Below are positions 44,221 to 56,134 of a stretch of DNA of 64,000 nucleotides, in pieces. The notes under the pieces were generated by a model, which worked only from the letters and a program-made list of their open reading frames with translations, did not search any database and was not told the DNA's origin. Positions within the stretch are counted from its first letter, which is position 1. Every line of letters starts with the position of its first letter. Source of the stretch: Tanypteryx hageni (taxonomy: Eukaryota > Arthropoda > Insecta > Odonata > Petaluridae); assembly GCA_028673005.1 (NCBI GenBank), contig CM054115.1, positions 5,191,501-5,255,500 on the forward strand. The letters are read 5' to 3'. The position numbers were made by a program, and so were the translations under genes.

Positions 44221-44680
44221 ATCATCAAAGTTTCGTGTGGTCACTAAAAGATTTTGTTTTATGGGTGTGTGAGAAAGAGACTGGTGTGGAGAAGTTTTCC
44301 CTAAACCCAGAGTGAGTGTGAGTGCTTCCTTTTTATTATTTTTATGGTTATTAGGAGGTTACAGCATTTTGCATTAGTTGTTTTTCTCTTTGAACTAATG
44401 ATTGGTGTCTGGAAATATACCTTCAAGGCAATTTATCCTCAGATATAAGATTTTGGAGAATATAAATTCCGAAAATACGCTTTGCATTTTCCAAGAAAAT
44501 AATCAGTGAGGAAGGAAGCAGATGGTGCTCCCTTGCTATGTGAAGTTGCTGCAGTATTCGGCTTATTTTGTAATAATCATTGTACCCATCAAGGCACTAT
44601 AAGGCTTGTGGCACAATTTCAATATTTCGCAGCCCACCAGCCATAGTATAATCGTATACTTATGTCTACTATTTTCTTTG
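44221..44680. other. Intergenic, nothing recognised
   Basis: AT-rich DNA between the SINE and a degenerate tandem array. No coding frame. Confidence 0.45.
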
Positions 44681-44689
44681 AAATCAGAA

Positions 44690-45450
44690 AATTATTTTTC
44701 CTTATATTTTTTTAGCCCTGCTGTTTAGATCCGTTCTAAACATGTTCATTTTGTTTTCACATTTTATACTCTCCCTAAAAACCAAATTTCTTTTTGAAAT
44801 TGGTTCAGCCAATACCTTTGAAATTTATAGTTAGAGAAAAATTCTAACCTTGATACTGTGGTAGCGGTTTAGTCGACCCTGTTGATCTGTAATATTTTGG
44901 TTATTTATTTATACAAAGATTATATATACCATATTTGGTTCAAATCCATGGGATCAGTTCTACAGAAATATGTGTAAAAGAAAAATTATTTTATCTTGCA
45001 TTGTGGTAGCCCTGCTCTTTAGCTCTGCTTTGAACATCTTGACTTCATTATGATATACTGTATGAATAATATATATAAAACATAGTTGAAATCCATTCAG
45101 CCAATTCCTTGCAAATCTTTAATTAGTGAGACTTTAATTTGTAATTGTGGTACCCCTGTTTGGTTGATACAGCCAAAATATTATATTCGGTTAAAATTGA
45201 TGTGGACAGTTCAACATAAATACTTGTAAAAAGAATGTCTTTATTATTACTTGTATTGTGGCAGTCCTGTGTTCTACACACACATATGTGTATATATTAA
45301 AAATCTTGAGTTTGTATTTTTATGTTGCACACCTCGAAATATGTCATTTTGGTTCTGTATTTATGTGAAGATTCTACATACAAAATTTGGTTGAAATCGG
45401 TTCAGGCAATTCTTCCCTGATATATGTGTACGGACAGATGGACAGACATC
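44690..45450. repeat. Degenerate ~130-bp tandem array
   Basis: Repeated TTGTGGTAG-like words near 44870, 45003, 45147 and 45262, alternating with TTGAAAT(C/T)(G/C)(G/A)TTCAG-like words at about 44796, 45090 and 45392. Spacing is about 115-145 bp. It ends near ACGGACAGATGGACAGACAT (45430). Similar in style, not identical, to the arrays at 21133 and 52168. Confidence 0.55.
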
Positions 45451-46195
45451 ACGAAGATAATAGTGCTTTTCAGTGATGACGAAAAGCAGATGCGAAAATT
45501 GCAAAAAAATATATAAAAACAACTTTTCACCTTTATTTTGGAATTTTATGAAACTTTCTGAGAATTTGCGCAAAACATGATATTTTAAAACTATAACTTT
45601 TACATTAGTTTGAAATAAGTAAAGACTCTTTGCTGGAGAGAAGCGATTTCAACACCCGTCCATTACCTATCCAGCGTGTGCCCGCACTTGCATATAATAA
45701 TTAATTTCGTGAAAACTAAAGAAATTACTGGCATGCAACCATCTTCAAAGATAAATTTAAATTATTCTAAACATTTTATTTGCTGCATGTACCCCTCTAA
45801 ACCAATTAGGGAAAAAGTTTCTCGCATGTCAACTTTTTCATGTCTCGATTAAAATTTTTAGATAAATGTTATGATTGTCATTTTTTTAAAAGGCAGTTCA
45901 TAATTTTTATTTATTCTTGAGTTACTTTGTCATTACAGCAAACCTCCGACTTACAATCTAATTGGTTCCTGTACAACAGTCGTAAGTCAAGACATCTAAG
46001 TCGAACCCTTATTTCCCATAGGCGCAATGTTATAAATTGGGGTTTCGTTTCTGGAATTACATTTCACGTCACAAAATACCAAAAATGACCACTAAATTTG
46101 AAGAAAACTGACAAAAATTAATGAGCTTTGCAAAAGAGATGCGTTCGCTTCAAGCATAGGCTGCAGACTGAGTCACTAATGTATGTTCCCAGCTG
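45451..46195. other. Intergenic with a pogo-type MITE end
   Basis: TACAGCAAACCTCCGACTTA near 45948 resembles a pogo/Tigger MITE terminus. No partner end was identified. Confidence 0.4.
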
Positions 46196-46199
46196 ATTC

Positions 46200-46350
46200 A
46201 CCTCTTGCCTACACGCAATGGGTATCTAAGAGGTAGTGCAATGAATAGCTGGATAGCAAGGGAGAAGAGAAACCCGGTGCCGACATTAGCCTACTTTTAA
46301 CGAAGAACACAAAGGGGGCCAACGGCTTAATGTCCCTTCCGAAGGATGGA
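46200..46350 (-). repeat. SINE body, inverted relative to 42396-44220
   Basis: Shares GAAACCCGGTGCCGACATTA and GGCCAACGGCTTAATGTCCC with the inverse of the split SINE, which confirms that the piggyBac at 42603 is an insertion. Confidence 0.65.
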
Positions 46351-46939
46351 ACAGCTGAATTTGCGCAGTCTCAAGACTGGGTCAGCTCAGACTGCAGGTT
46401 CACTATATCGGCCATGCTATGACGCTATGAGACCACGTGATGTTGTGAGACCACTCACTTGTTCCTTTGGCAGAGAGGGTAAGGCAATGATATATATATA
46501 TATATATATAGTGTCCGCCACGTCCGATACATGCTATATGGCTCACGTTTGGTGTGAGGCTAGATCAGGAAATCTATTGTGGCAATTCAAATACACATCG
46601 AGTAGAAAGCTTGCTCGCGTGGCTTATTGTTAGCTTTCGGTGTGAGTTGGCCTTTAGGCGGTCGTATATACGAGTTTGGACATAAGTGTGTGGATCTCAT
46701 TTACTTTAAGAGAGGACGTATGAGTGGGGGTCTTAAGTCGAGCAGTCGTGTCGGGGGTCTGCTGTATTCAGAATTATCACAGAAGTCGTATAAAAAATTG
46801 TCCCTTTTTATTTTAGAAGCCGAAATATGACATAGTATGTATAAGGATGGAAGATATATCCAGAATACAAAAAACACATTAAACATTTTTCAACTTTTTA
46901 AGACATTTCCCGATTTTTCACAATGTTTGTACATTCATT

Positions 46940-47141
46940 ATCAGATTCAGCATGAAATTTGCTATAAAAAATGTTAGAATTTCAATCTAACGTCCAAAAT
47001 GTTTTTTTTTACTTGCATTCTGTTATAACACTCACAACGAAGTATCAATTCACCTCATAAGAATGTGAGTAAAAAATCTTTATGTACGACACATTGAAAT
47101 TCTAATGCTACCTTATAGTAAATTCCATGCTAAATCTGATT
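46940..47141. repeat. Imperfect inverted repeat downstream of Ipmk
   Basis: Arms of about 48 bp (46940-46986 and 47093-47141) are inverse copies: TCAGATTCAGCATGAAATTT against AAATTCCATGCTAAATCTGA, and GTTAGAATTTCAAT against ATTGAAATTCTAA. It lies about 110-310 bp beyond the Ipmk stop on the gene's 3' side, so it could be transcribed as a hairpin in the 3' UTR, or be a small MITE. Confidence 0.7.
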
Positions 47142-47248
47142 TTGCAGTTATAACCACTGAAAATTTGGCAAATACCTAAAATGTTTAAATAACTTTTAAA
47201 TGTCTATTTTTATCATCAAATAAATAACATAAAATACATTACATTATG

Positions 47249-47766
47249 CTAAAACATTTCCTCTAGAAGATTTTCAAAGATCTCTATCAAATTCTGAAGC
47301 CCTTCTGAATAATTTAAATCCATTTCATTTTCAGATGAAATGAGTGTATGAGCAAAATCAATCATTTTTACATCAGCAAATCTTTTTGAACATACATTTT
47401 TATTACATGAGTTTGCTTTCTTTAAGTCACCCAATGTTTGAAGATAGCTATCATTATACACATCCAATTCTTTTTCAAAATTATTTATACGAGACTGATG
47501 TTTTATAAACTCTTCACCTTCTGGTAATAACGCCTTTTGCAAAGCAGAACTCTCACCAATGTCTTCAGATACTTTATGGTACAAAGGTAGCACAAAAGTA
47601 AAATGTCGTAAAAAGTGAGCATCATAAACGAAAAGTAATGAGCTTGAATAAAAACAAAACTTTCTTTGGCATTGAAACCACTTCTGAATTTTCCAAAGTT
47701 TACACAAAAACTGCAGGATAATAGGACGACTTTTAGACAAGTTCCAGTTTAAGAAGGATTTCAAAG
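47249..47766 (-). CDS. Ipmk: Ipmk, last coding exon
   Basis: Final exon of an inositol polyphosphate kinase. The acceptor is TTTTCTTTTCAG (ending at 47767) and the stop TAG is at 47251-47249. With the preceding exon the protein reads KDALKSFLNW, then KLWKIQKWFQCQRKFCFYSS and SLLFVYD, which contains the SSLL motif of the family, a divergent central loop, and then VKMIDFAHTLISS, whose IDFAH holds the conserved Asp that binds metal and ATP, and finally SEGLQNLIEIFENLL. The short spacing between IDFAH and the GL..LI end favours inositol polyphosphate multikinase over IP6 kinase, which has a longer insert there. The enzyme makes IP4 and IP5 from IP3 in nucleus and cytoplasm. Confidence 0.85.
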
Positions 47767-47872
47767 CTGAAAAGAAAAGCCAAATAAGGAAATTTCACAA
47801 TAATTCCTATTTAACAAAAAGTTTTTTTTCTGAGAAAATGTTGAAAGCTTAAATCTGTAAGTTAACAATTAC

Positions 47873-48008
47873 CATCTTTTACACCATTTCTGTCCAGCTG
47901 TTTTCCAAACTCTTTTCCATGCTTTATTAGTCGGCAGTCAGTAATACTATAAAACTGCATGCCTGGGATACAAAATCCACATTCTCTCTTTGATTCCACA
48001 TATTTTGC
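47873..48008 (-). CDS. Ipmk: Ipmk, penultimate exon
   Basis: 136 bp between a TTTTAG acceptor (48011-48009 side) and a GTAATT donor (47872-47867). It starts in phase 0 and ends in phase 1, joining the last exon to give GAT GCT TTG (D-A-L). It encodes AKYVESKRECGFCIPGMQFY then SITDCRLIKHGKEFGKQLDR. The GF.I.GM..Y and FG..L patterns are the usual block between the N- and C-lobes of IPMK. The upstream exons with PxxxDxKxG were not found within this window to the right; they may sit beyond it or be too short to recognise. Confidence 0.83.
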
Positions 48009-49084
48009 CTAAAATATAGAGTCACTGAAATGTTTTTATTATGTACAAAAGGCTTAAAATGAAATACAACATACTGTCTAAAGCTTTGAGTAAAATATAA
48101 ACAGTGACTAATCAAAAGTTCTAAAAACAATTTTAATTAAAATCCATTACAGCAGAAGTAACATTTCAATTAAAATTCAGTTTCACACTTGGAATTACAA
48201 GTATCCCCCAATTTATGCGAGTTGCATTCCAGGAAATCATTGCCTTATTCGAAAACACATAAACCAAAATAATTTTCCCATTGAAAACAATTGAATAAGG
48301 ATTAGTTACACTCTTGAACAGATATATTCCACTAATAAACATTCAACAGAGAACTACTGAGCTAGTCTTATGGCTGAAAAAAATTCAAGAACAAGCAATT
48401 TAAAAAACACTTCCCTCAGGTATCTCCAATAGCCACAACAAGGTAAAAATAACCAGATGCACAATTTGGCTACAAAGCAGCCATCTCGAGCAGTAATTCA
48501 CCAAAAATATATTCTAAAAGGATAACTATGCTTGTATTTCTGTTGTTTTTAAATGGAGGAGGAAGGATATGTGGGTGGGATGGCCATTTAGGGTGCACAA
48601 GGGGAAGAGGTTTTGAAACCTGCAAACATGAAAGGGAAGATATATAAACCAAGGGAAGGGACAGTTTATAGGTCGAGGAGGAGGCAGGGGGAGGCTAGGA
48701 AGCCTGGGTTAAACTCAAAGAGTTTCGACGTCACATGATTTGCAAGGAAATATAGCGGAGAGCGTGGGATAGGTATGAGATCGCTGCTGGTGGACATTGT
48801 TTCATTTTTGAAGATGTATGCACTGCAGTGCATTAAGTTTTTTATTTTCCAATATTAATTAATTCAAATCATTAATATTTATCGAGTGTCTGTTACTTGA
48901 ATGTATTTTGCAATGCTTGATTTTTCGAATATACCATGCTTGAAGTGTGCCAAGTGTTCTTTGGAGCTGTATTTTTGTTTGTCCTGTATAACATTTGTGA
49001 GAATGTGTGAATATATATAGTGAATTCCAGACTTCTCGAGGTTTGAAATTTTATCTTTCATATTTCCCTAAATGTTTTTAAGCC
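48009..49084. other. Probable Ipmk intron, repeat-bearing
   Basis: Upstream of the penultimate exon on minus. 48195-48320 resembles a pogo-type MITE (GTATCCCCCAATTTATGCGA start). No further exon recognised. Confidence 0.45.
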
Positions 49085-51265
49085 TTCAACATTGGGTTTG
49101 GGTACAGAATCCCAAAACCTACAACCTCGAAACTCAAACTTGAAACCCACAACCTCGAATGGATGGAACCTCAAAGGGACTAATCCTTGAATTGACACAA
49201 TCGAGATAAACTGAATCAACAAATGGATACAATCTCGAATAGCAATATCATTCTGTATATTATTTATCATTAAGTTTATTGTTATTGATATTTTCAAAAA
49301 TGATATTATTTTTTTAAATGTCATAAATTTAGAATGCAACATCTATATATTAAGTACATTTTGTCAGTGTGTCAGAAAAGGCCGATGACACTTCATATCT
49401 ATAATATGTGAAGATCTTGGGTCATTGCACTGTGACAATTTACCATTATATTTTGTCCCCGAATGGTTATTGGACAACACTGATCCATGTATCACCTAAA
49501 ACATTAAAATTAAAAAACTAAGAGTATCTAATATAAGCCATTGTAGAAAAACCTAATTTGAAAAGAAGATTTAGATAGGAAATATTATTGTCATGCAATT
49601 TTTCCGGTAAAACATAAAATGTGGGGCCGTCGGAGATAGTTCAAGTGTTCGCCACCAGGAGGCACTGTAGTATTTTGACATGCATTTTTAAAAATTATAC
49701 CCATGCACATTCTTGATTTCCATTGCATTACATTAATGTCGTAAAAAAACATTAAAATAAAAAAGTATGAATATCTAATAGCAACATTTGTCGCACAACA
49801 TAATTTGAACAGAAATTTTTGATAGAAAATATTTATGTCATGCATCTTTCTATTACTACTATCTCAGGGCCGAACATGGAACTGGTATAACCTTAAATGC
49901 GGGACCATCAGAAATAGTTGAAAAGTTCTCCACCAGAGGTCTCTGTAGAATTTTGGAATACATTTCTAAAAATAAACCCACCCATTGCATTAATTTACCA
50001 TGCCGGGTGGAAGTAAGCACATATCTTAATGATGCTGCAAGCAACGCTGCACTAAGCAGCTAGTTAATATAAAGGAATTAGCTGGAATATTTAGGTAGCT
50101 TTTAAACTACATTGGATTAGTATTCTCCATAATATGCAATATCACATAGATATTAATAAGTGAGATATTTTTTTAAAATTACTCATACTACATTTCAAAA
50201 CAAGGAAAAAGAAAAACTAAATATTGAAAATATTGTTTATTATCAATAAAATAAATAATTTTTCATTAATTACATCACAACAAAATATTTGGATGGCAGT
50301 AAATTTAACTTCCATAAGTAATCTATGTTGTGAGCAATACCAGCAAGGTATTGCTCCAGATTATGCTCATCATATTCCAAAACAATTTCCCACCCATCCC
50401 TCAGTTCTGTTATTTGTCTTTGGAAGGTCTTGAAGAGTCGCCTCGTATTGATTACAAAGGTTGACATCATACATTTGAGTTCTACAAATTCATCCTCTCT
50501 GCAATGATCATCCAATCCAGTTATGTTCGAAATAATCAGTTAGTGGAGCGAGAATGCACCAATTATATTCGTCTTCAAAGAAAGGTGCATTCATAAGATA
50601 TTCAAATGCCATTTCAACATCTTCAACAAATGCCAATGCAGAGATCTTTCATACATTGAAGGAAAACGCCCGATTTTCAGAACTTTGGTAATATTTTCTT
50701 AGGTCAGATGATCCTTGAATTTGTCGCCAAAGACAGTTTGAAATGAAATTTAAAAACCTTTCATTTCAGTATTAAGAAATATTCCTTTAAAAGCCTTAAT
50801 CTTGGCTTGTTCAAAGTCCATCATAATGGATTTAGGCACAAGTCCAGGTTTCTTCTCACAGATGATATGAAGGGCCTTCAGGTGTCTCCGAGGACTTGTT
50901 TGAAAGAAGAGCATAGACTAATGGTATAGTTGTCCGGAATATGATAGCATGAATAGTCCAAAGCTGAATAAAATGAGGTTTAAAAGTCCCATCACACATC
51001 CAGTGACCCGCTTCTACCAGCTCGTCAAAATGCTTTACCGTCGCAAACATTAATATCTGTCCACAACTTGCTCCTGTGTCTTTCAGGAGAATGCCAGCAT
51101 GTATAGTTCCATCAATCGAAAGTCCATAACGTCTCTTTTAAAAACATCTCACTGATTAATATCTATGTAGACTATGTCAATTCGAGGTACTGTCCATTCG
51201 AGGTTCCATCCATTCAAGGTTCCGTCCATTTGAGATTGTGGGTTTCGAGGTTCTGTTCACATATG
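49085..51265 (-). mobile_element. Mutator-like element (MULE), decayed
   Basis: A MULE transposase remnant (50270-51050, minus) is bracketed by inverted zones, 49085-49245 and 51175-51265. Each has iterated CCTCGAATGGATGGAACCT-type words, inverted relative to one another. Long TIRs with internal repeats are typical of Mutator-like elements. Exact ends and the expected 9-bp target duplication were not resolved. Confidence 0.65.
50270..51050 (-). pseudogene. MULE transposase fragment
   Basis: 51050-50856 is open: GHWMCDGTFKPHFIQLWTIH then IPLVYALLSNKSSETPEG. DGTF with Q-L-(W/Y)-T-I-H and P-L-V-Y-A-L-L-.-N-K is the MULE catalytic block with its first Asp. Further on, in broken frames, are FFEDEYNWCILAPLTDYF and DLPKTNNRTEGW, a C-terminal block common to animal MULE transposases. 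The N-terminal zinc finger is not seen. Confidence 0.82.
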
Positions 51266-52160
51266 GCAGGGCACTGATCCTTTAAACGTCATGTCGTCGT
51301 CATACATGCTGTGTACTGACCCTGTACGTTTGGCTTAATTTTGCTTTTGCCTGATCAAATATTACAGTATCTGTTCTTTGTTTACATATACTATTAAAGT
51401 AAGGTTTGGTGTTTATTTTTGTTAAATTTTGAATTTTTAATGCCTTCTTTGCAAAGATATTGCCTTATTATTTTGGTACATTTTTCTTGCAGCTGCATGA
51501 AATTTTCAATTTTTAGCTTTCCAAATCTCTCAAATCTACAATGAGACGAACTTCATTTCGACTCAAAAGGACAATCTATAAGTGAGTTGGAAGTGTAGGA
51601 GAGATTTATGAGAATTTCACATCACTTTTGTTTACCCTAAGCAGAATCTCTTGACAATGCGTTCTCTATCCATGAACATTTTTTTTAGAGGAAGGCAGTG
51701 AGACAATGTGGGTCTTTCAAACAGCCATACTTATCTCCGAAGGATAAGAATCAGCATAAACCAGTGCAGAAAAGGATGAGCAAGAAAGCTAAAAGCCTAA
51801 GTGGATATATGCCAACTGATACCATGAGCATTTTCACATCAAATGTTTCTCAGTCGCTATAGACAGACTGAAAGAAGCCTTTGCCCTGAACAGTGCTTCT
51901 TGAGGTTTTTATTTTTTTGTTTCTTTGTATGGAATTGCTGGCTAATCAACCTCTTGGATTATTATAGCCATTACTACTTCCACACTGGACACACACACAA
52001 AAGAGGAGGGAAACCCAGTGCCGGCATTAGCAAACTCTTTAAGGAAGAGCACCAAGGGGATCAACTGTTTAATGTCCCTTTGAGAAGACCGAGTGCTGAC
52101 TTGCATGGTCACATCAAAGAACACAAGTAGGGAATGGGATGATCCCAGGATGAACAAGAT
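51266..52160. other. Intergenic with SINE fragment
   Basis: 51985-52090 carries SINE-body sequence (GAAACCCAGTGCCGGCATTA) in the orientation of 46200-46350. The rest was not recognised. Confidence 0.45.
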
Positions 52161-52167
52161 TGAGAAG

Positions 52168-53025
52168 GTGTACTCCATGTAGGAGTACGCAGAGTTTCCA
52201 AATGCATTCTTTGACATTTCACAATGTTCTCGATATTTTTTGCTCAGATGAATATTTAACAAGTAGCTAGCCAGGTACATTGTAAAATACATGTAAGCTC
52301 TTATGTAAAGTTGTCATTATTATTGTGCGATTTTAACAAAAATTGGAATCAGTCGACAAATTTTAATAAAACTCCCTAATACCAAATTTCATCAAAATAT
52401 GTCCAGCGGTTCCTGAGTTGAAACAGCTACAGTGTAAACTACATGTAGGTCCTCATGTAAAGTGGTCGTAATTACTGCCCTATTTTAACCAAAATTGGAA
52501 TTGGTTGACAAATTTTACTGAAACTCCACAATACCAAATTTCAACAAAATACATCCAGTGATTCCCAAGTTGAAACAGAGGAACACTGTAAACTACATGT
52601 AGATCTTCATGTAAAGTAGTCATAATTATTGTCTAATTTTAAATAAAAATTGGAATCGGTTGACCAATTTTAGCAAAACTCCTCAATACCAAATTTCGTC
52701 AAAATACATACATCCAGCGGTTCCCGAGTTGAAACAAAGGAACATTGTAGGTCTTCATGTAAAGCGGTCATAACTGCTGTTCGATTTTAACCAAAATTGG
52801 AATTGGTCAACAAATGTTAGCTCAAGTCCCAAATATCAAATTTCATCAAAATAGGTCCAGCAGTTCCAGAGTTGAAACCAAGGAACATTGTACACTACAT
52901 GTAGGTCTTAATATAAAGTGGTCATAGTTGTTATCTGATTCTAACCAAAATTGGAATCAGTCAACCAATATTAGCCCCAATACCAAATTTCATCAAAGCA
53001 GTTCCAGAGTTATAACATGCGGGCA
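52168..53025. repeat. ~150-bp tandem repeat array, copy 2
   Basis: Five units marked by CCAAATTTCATCAAAAT(A/G) words at 52381, 52533, 52688, 52835 and 52982 (spacing 147-155). The leader GTGTACTCC/GGAGTAC and TTTCCAAATGCATTCTTTGA equals that of the array at 21133. An inverse CAAAGAATGCATA lies at 53079-53091, so the array is bracketed by short inverted repeats. Confidence 0.85.
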
Positions 53026-53094
53026 GATGGAAACGACCTCCCCTATATGCATTCACTTGGTGCACTTCATGCAAAGAATGCATAAAAATCCGAC

Positions 53095-53160
53095 CTCTGC
53101 CAGATTCGAACCTGGGACTGCTGCATGGAAGGCCAACGATCTAACCACTGCACCACCGAC
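53095..53160 (-). repeat. tRNA-derived SINE head
   Basis: On minus: A box GTGCAGTGGTTAGATCGTTGG-like (53152-53132) and a good B box GGTTCGAATCTG (53112-53101). Boxes and spacing are tRNA-like, but the flanks do not form an acceptor stem. It abuts the tandem array, which could be the body of the same element. Confidence 0.6.
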
Positions 53161-53769
53161 AGTATTATGCTCTGAGATGTCTCTCACTCTTGAGATGAAT
53201 ATTTTTTCTTATGCATCAACACTTGAGAGCTATATGGTTCAGCATCTCTTGAGGACAATATAATGAGAAAGAGAGAGAAACATTTATCTGACATCACTGC
53301 ACAAAAAAGTCATCTTGACCGAAAGTGTGCTCAGAGCATATGGGAAGCACCAAGCACTTGGATCACACAAAAATATTCTCTTGCCGCTCTGAAGAATTTA
53401 TTCTGAGGGAAGCAATTACACTGTACGGAGGTAGATATTGCTCATTTATTTTTGTGATTACTTTTGTTTAATTTCTAAAAGATTAAAAGAGTCAAAATTA
53501 TCATGGCATCAACCAGTAGAAAAATGCAAGCAATAGTGTGAGTTCAGACAGTGATAGTGAGATCCATATTGAAGATCATTCTCAAATTACTAAGGTAAAA
53601 ACCTATATTTTTGGCATTTTTTTGTTGTGTGAACAAATATGAAACCTCTCATGTTTTTTCCGATAAACTTATGAGGAAGATATGGAAATCTACGATAAAG
53701 CAGTATACATGAAGTAATCCATAAACCTAGAATAAAGGCATGTGATATAGTGCTTCTGTGAGTGCTTAA

Positions 53770-55030
53770 AATAATTCATCAAACCGTTCCACCAAAGAGA
53801 AATACCCAAAAAAATGCAAAAATATAGTACAATATGGGACCCCCTTATCCAGCAAGCTTGGGATGTACGGATTGCCGGTGTTTGGGATTTTCCGAATTTC
53901 GGGTCCCCATAGGATATACAGTATATAGTGTGCTACATGTATATAGTAGCGTATTCTAACCAGTGGGCTTAGTTTATCGCAATTATTGATGCTGAGAGTG
54001 TATAATGGGGGACTGTCAAATATTGGGAATTACCGAAATGTTTATGAAGTTGTATTGTATGGCTATTGTTATAGGCAAATATGAAGTTTTTTCGTTACAT
54101 TTTTAACATGTTTATAAAAAAGCAATTTAAAATGGATGAGTTAATGCCGAACCCGATCACATCCGATTAGTAGCCGAAGTTTGTCGAGTGTTTAGTGACG
54201 TCAGCGAATTACACAAGCATGTTAGCCGATGCTAGCCGTGCTAGAAGCCATTGTGCTGATATAGAAGTAGAAGCTTGAAAGAAATAATTCTGTTGTTTTC
54301 CCCTATACTCCGTCTTAGAAGAAATATTGGTAGAAGTACTGCACCTTCCTGCATTTATTTCGCTTTGTGTTTTGCAAAATGGCATATGAAGGGTTTTGTG
54401 TGCAATTTAATCGACAAATGGAAGAAAAGGCCAGCCTTGAGGGATGCGAAGAGCCAACACTTTAAAATAAGAATTTAAAGGACTCTTTATACGAAATAGC
54501 TATGGCATTTGGTGTTTCTTCCTAGAGTATGACATTTTTTTATTCTGCGCATTTCTGATATTTACAACATCATATCTACACTTCTATTGAACAAAATGGG
54601 ACAATTTTTTCTATGTGACTTCTGTTATGATTATAAATGAAGGCTGTGTAAATGAAAATTTTATAAGATTTATGCAGTCTTTTTTATAAAATAAGAAATG
54701 TAACATTTAATTTCAAATTTTCAGTCATGACATGAAAAAGTTGATCTGTGAGAAACTTTTTCCTATAAGGTTTAGAGAGGTAAATCCAGCAAATGAAATG
54801 TTTAGAAAAGTTCAAATATTTTTTTGAAAAAGATTGAATATCAATAACTTTAATAGTTTTCACAATACCGAGAACTAGATGAAAGCATGGGCGTGCACTA
54901 GACAGATAAGCAATCCGTGTGCTAAGTCTTATCTCCAGTGATTTGTCCATAACGTAAGATATTGTAAAATACATATTTAACAAATGTCATGTTTTTCGTA
55001 AATCCTCAAAAAATTTCATAAAAATCACTA
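53770..55030. other. Interior with a pogo-type MITE fragment
   Basis: 53825-53940 resembles a pogo-type MITE (GGGACCCCCTTATCCAGCAA start). Otherwise AT-rich and unrecognised. Confidence 0.45.
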
Positions 55031-55079
55031 TAAAGGAAGCACTAGAAACGATCGCCAAAAGAGTCCTAAAAATTTAGAG

Positions 55080-56083
55080 GACCAGTTAATAACATTAGTG
55101 CAAGAAAAGTGCTACAGTGGACTGCCAATTTCATAGGAGAGTATACAAATGAAGGCACTAGAATTGGCGTCGACATTGAAGATTTCACGGCAGCAATTGA
55201 AGGTAAGTGCAGGGTGGATCACCCAGTTTATGCGGCAGAACAGCTTATCTCTGCGGTGAAAAACATTGTTAGCGCAAAGACTTCCTGCATATTTTGCTGA
55301 GAAAATCATTGAATATCAGCGTTATATTATTCATTTATGGCGTGAACATAGCTATCTTGAATGCCAAATGGGTAATGCATATGAAACAGCTGTGTTTTTT
55401 GATACGTCAAGTAACACTACAGTTGATAACAAAGGGGCAAAGTCTGTGATAGTTAAAACCACTGGAACAGTAATGTTATCGGTATTAGCTGATGGGACAT
55501 AATTGCGACCCATTGTAATATTCAAGAGGAAGAATTACTAAAAAAAACTACCCCCTGGTATCATTTACAGATGCAATGAAAAAGGCTGAATGACTAGTGA
55601 TTTCATGATTCAGTGGCTGAGTGAAGTTTGGGATAAACAGCCTGGTGCTCTTTTAAAGATGAGATCAATGCTAGTTCTTGATGGTTTTCGAGGACATCTT
55701 ATGGATGATGTGAAATCCAAAATATCACACCGCAACACTGGTCTGGTGGCTATACCAGGAGGCTTGACTTGCCAACTATAAGTGCTCGATGTGGTCAACA
55801 ATATGCCCTTTAAAGATCACCTGCAGCACCTTTACAGAGAATGGTTGCTGTCATGGAATTGCCCTGACTCCAGCAGGTAAAATGAAAAAACAAACATGCT
55901 TTACTGAGAAGATGGATTAAGACTGCATGGGACAGTGTCTCACCAGCATCAGTAGTCCATGGATTTAAGAAGTGTTATGTTTGTAACAGTTTGGATGGAT
56001 CAGAAGATGACATTCTGTGGGCGGAGGAAGATGATGCAGTTATTGGAGATTCCTTCAGTAGTGAAAGTGAAAATAAAAATTAA
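55080..56083 (+). pseudogene. pogo/Tigger transposase, DDE half, decayed
   Basis: Broken frames on plus. 55109-55300 is a CENP-B-like DNA-binding piece. 55266-55502 reads NTTVDNKGAKSVIVKTTG and VMLSVLADGT (start of DDE). 55590-55781 reads MTSDFMIQWLSEVWDKQPG and SMLVLDGFRGHLMDDV (second Asp), then GLVAIPGGLTCQL. The end reads WDSVSPASVVHGFKKC, then an acidic tail (SEDDILWAEEDDAV). This matches the pogo/Tigger-type DDE superfamily seen in Jerky and CENP-B relatives. At least four stops or frameshifts. Confidence 0.83.
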
Positions 56084-56134
56084 AATGTGCTAATAAGAAA
56101 TAATTTGCATGAGAAATTCTCATGTTCCAAAATA

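Noticed and set aside
47927..48130. Minus-strand frame of 67 codons
   Set aside because: Wrong frame across the Ipmk penultimate exon; the phase-matched frame gives the conserved kinase sequence instead.
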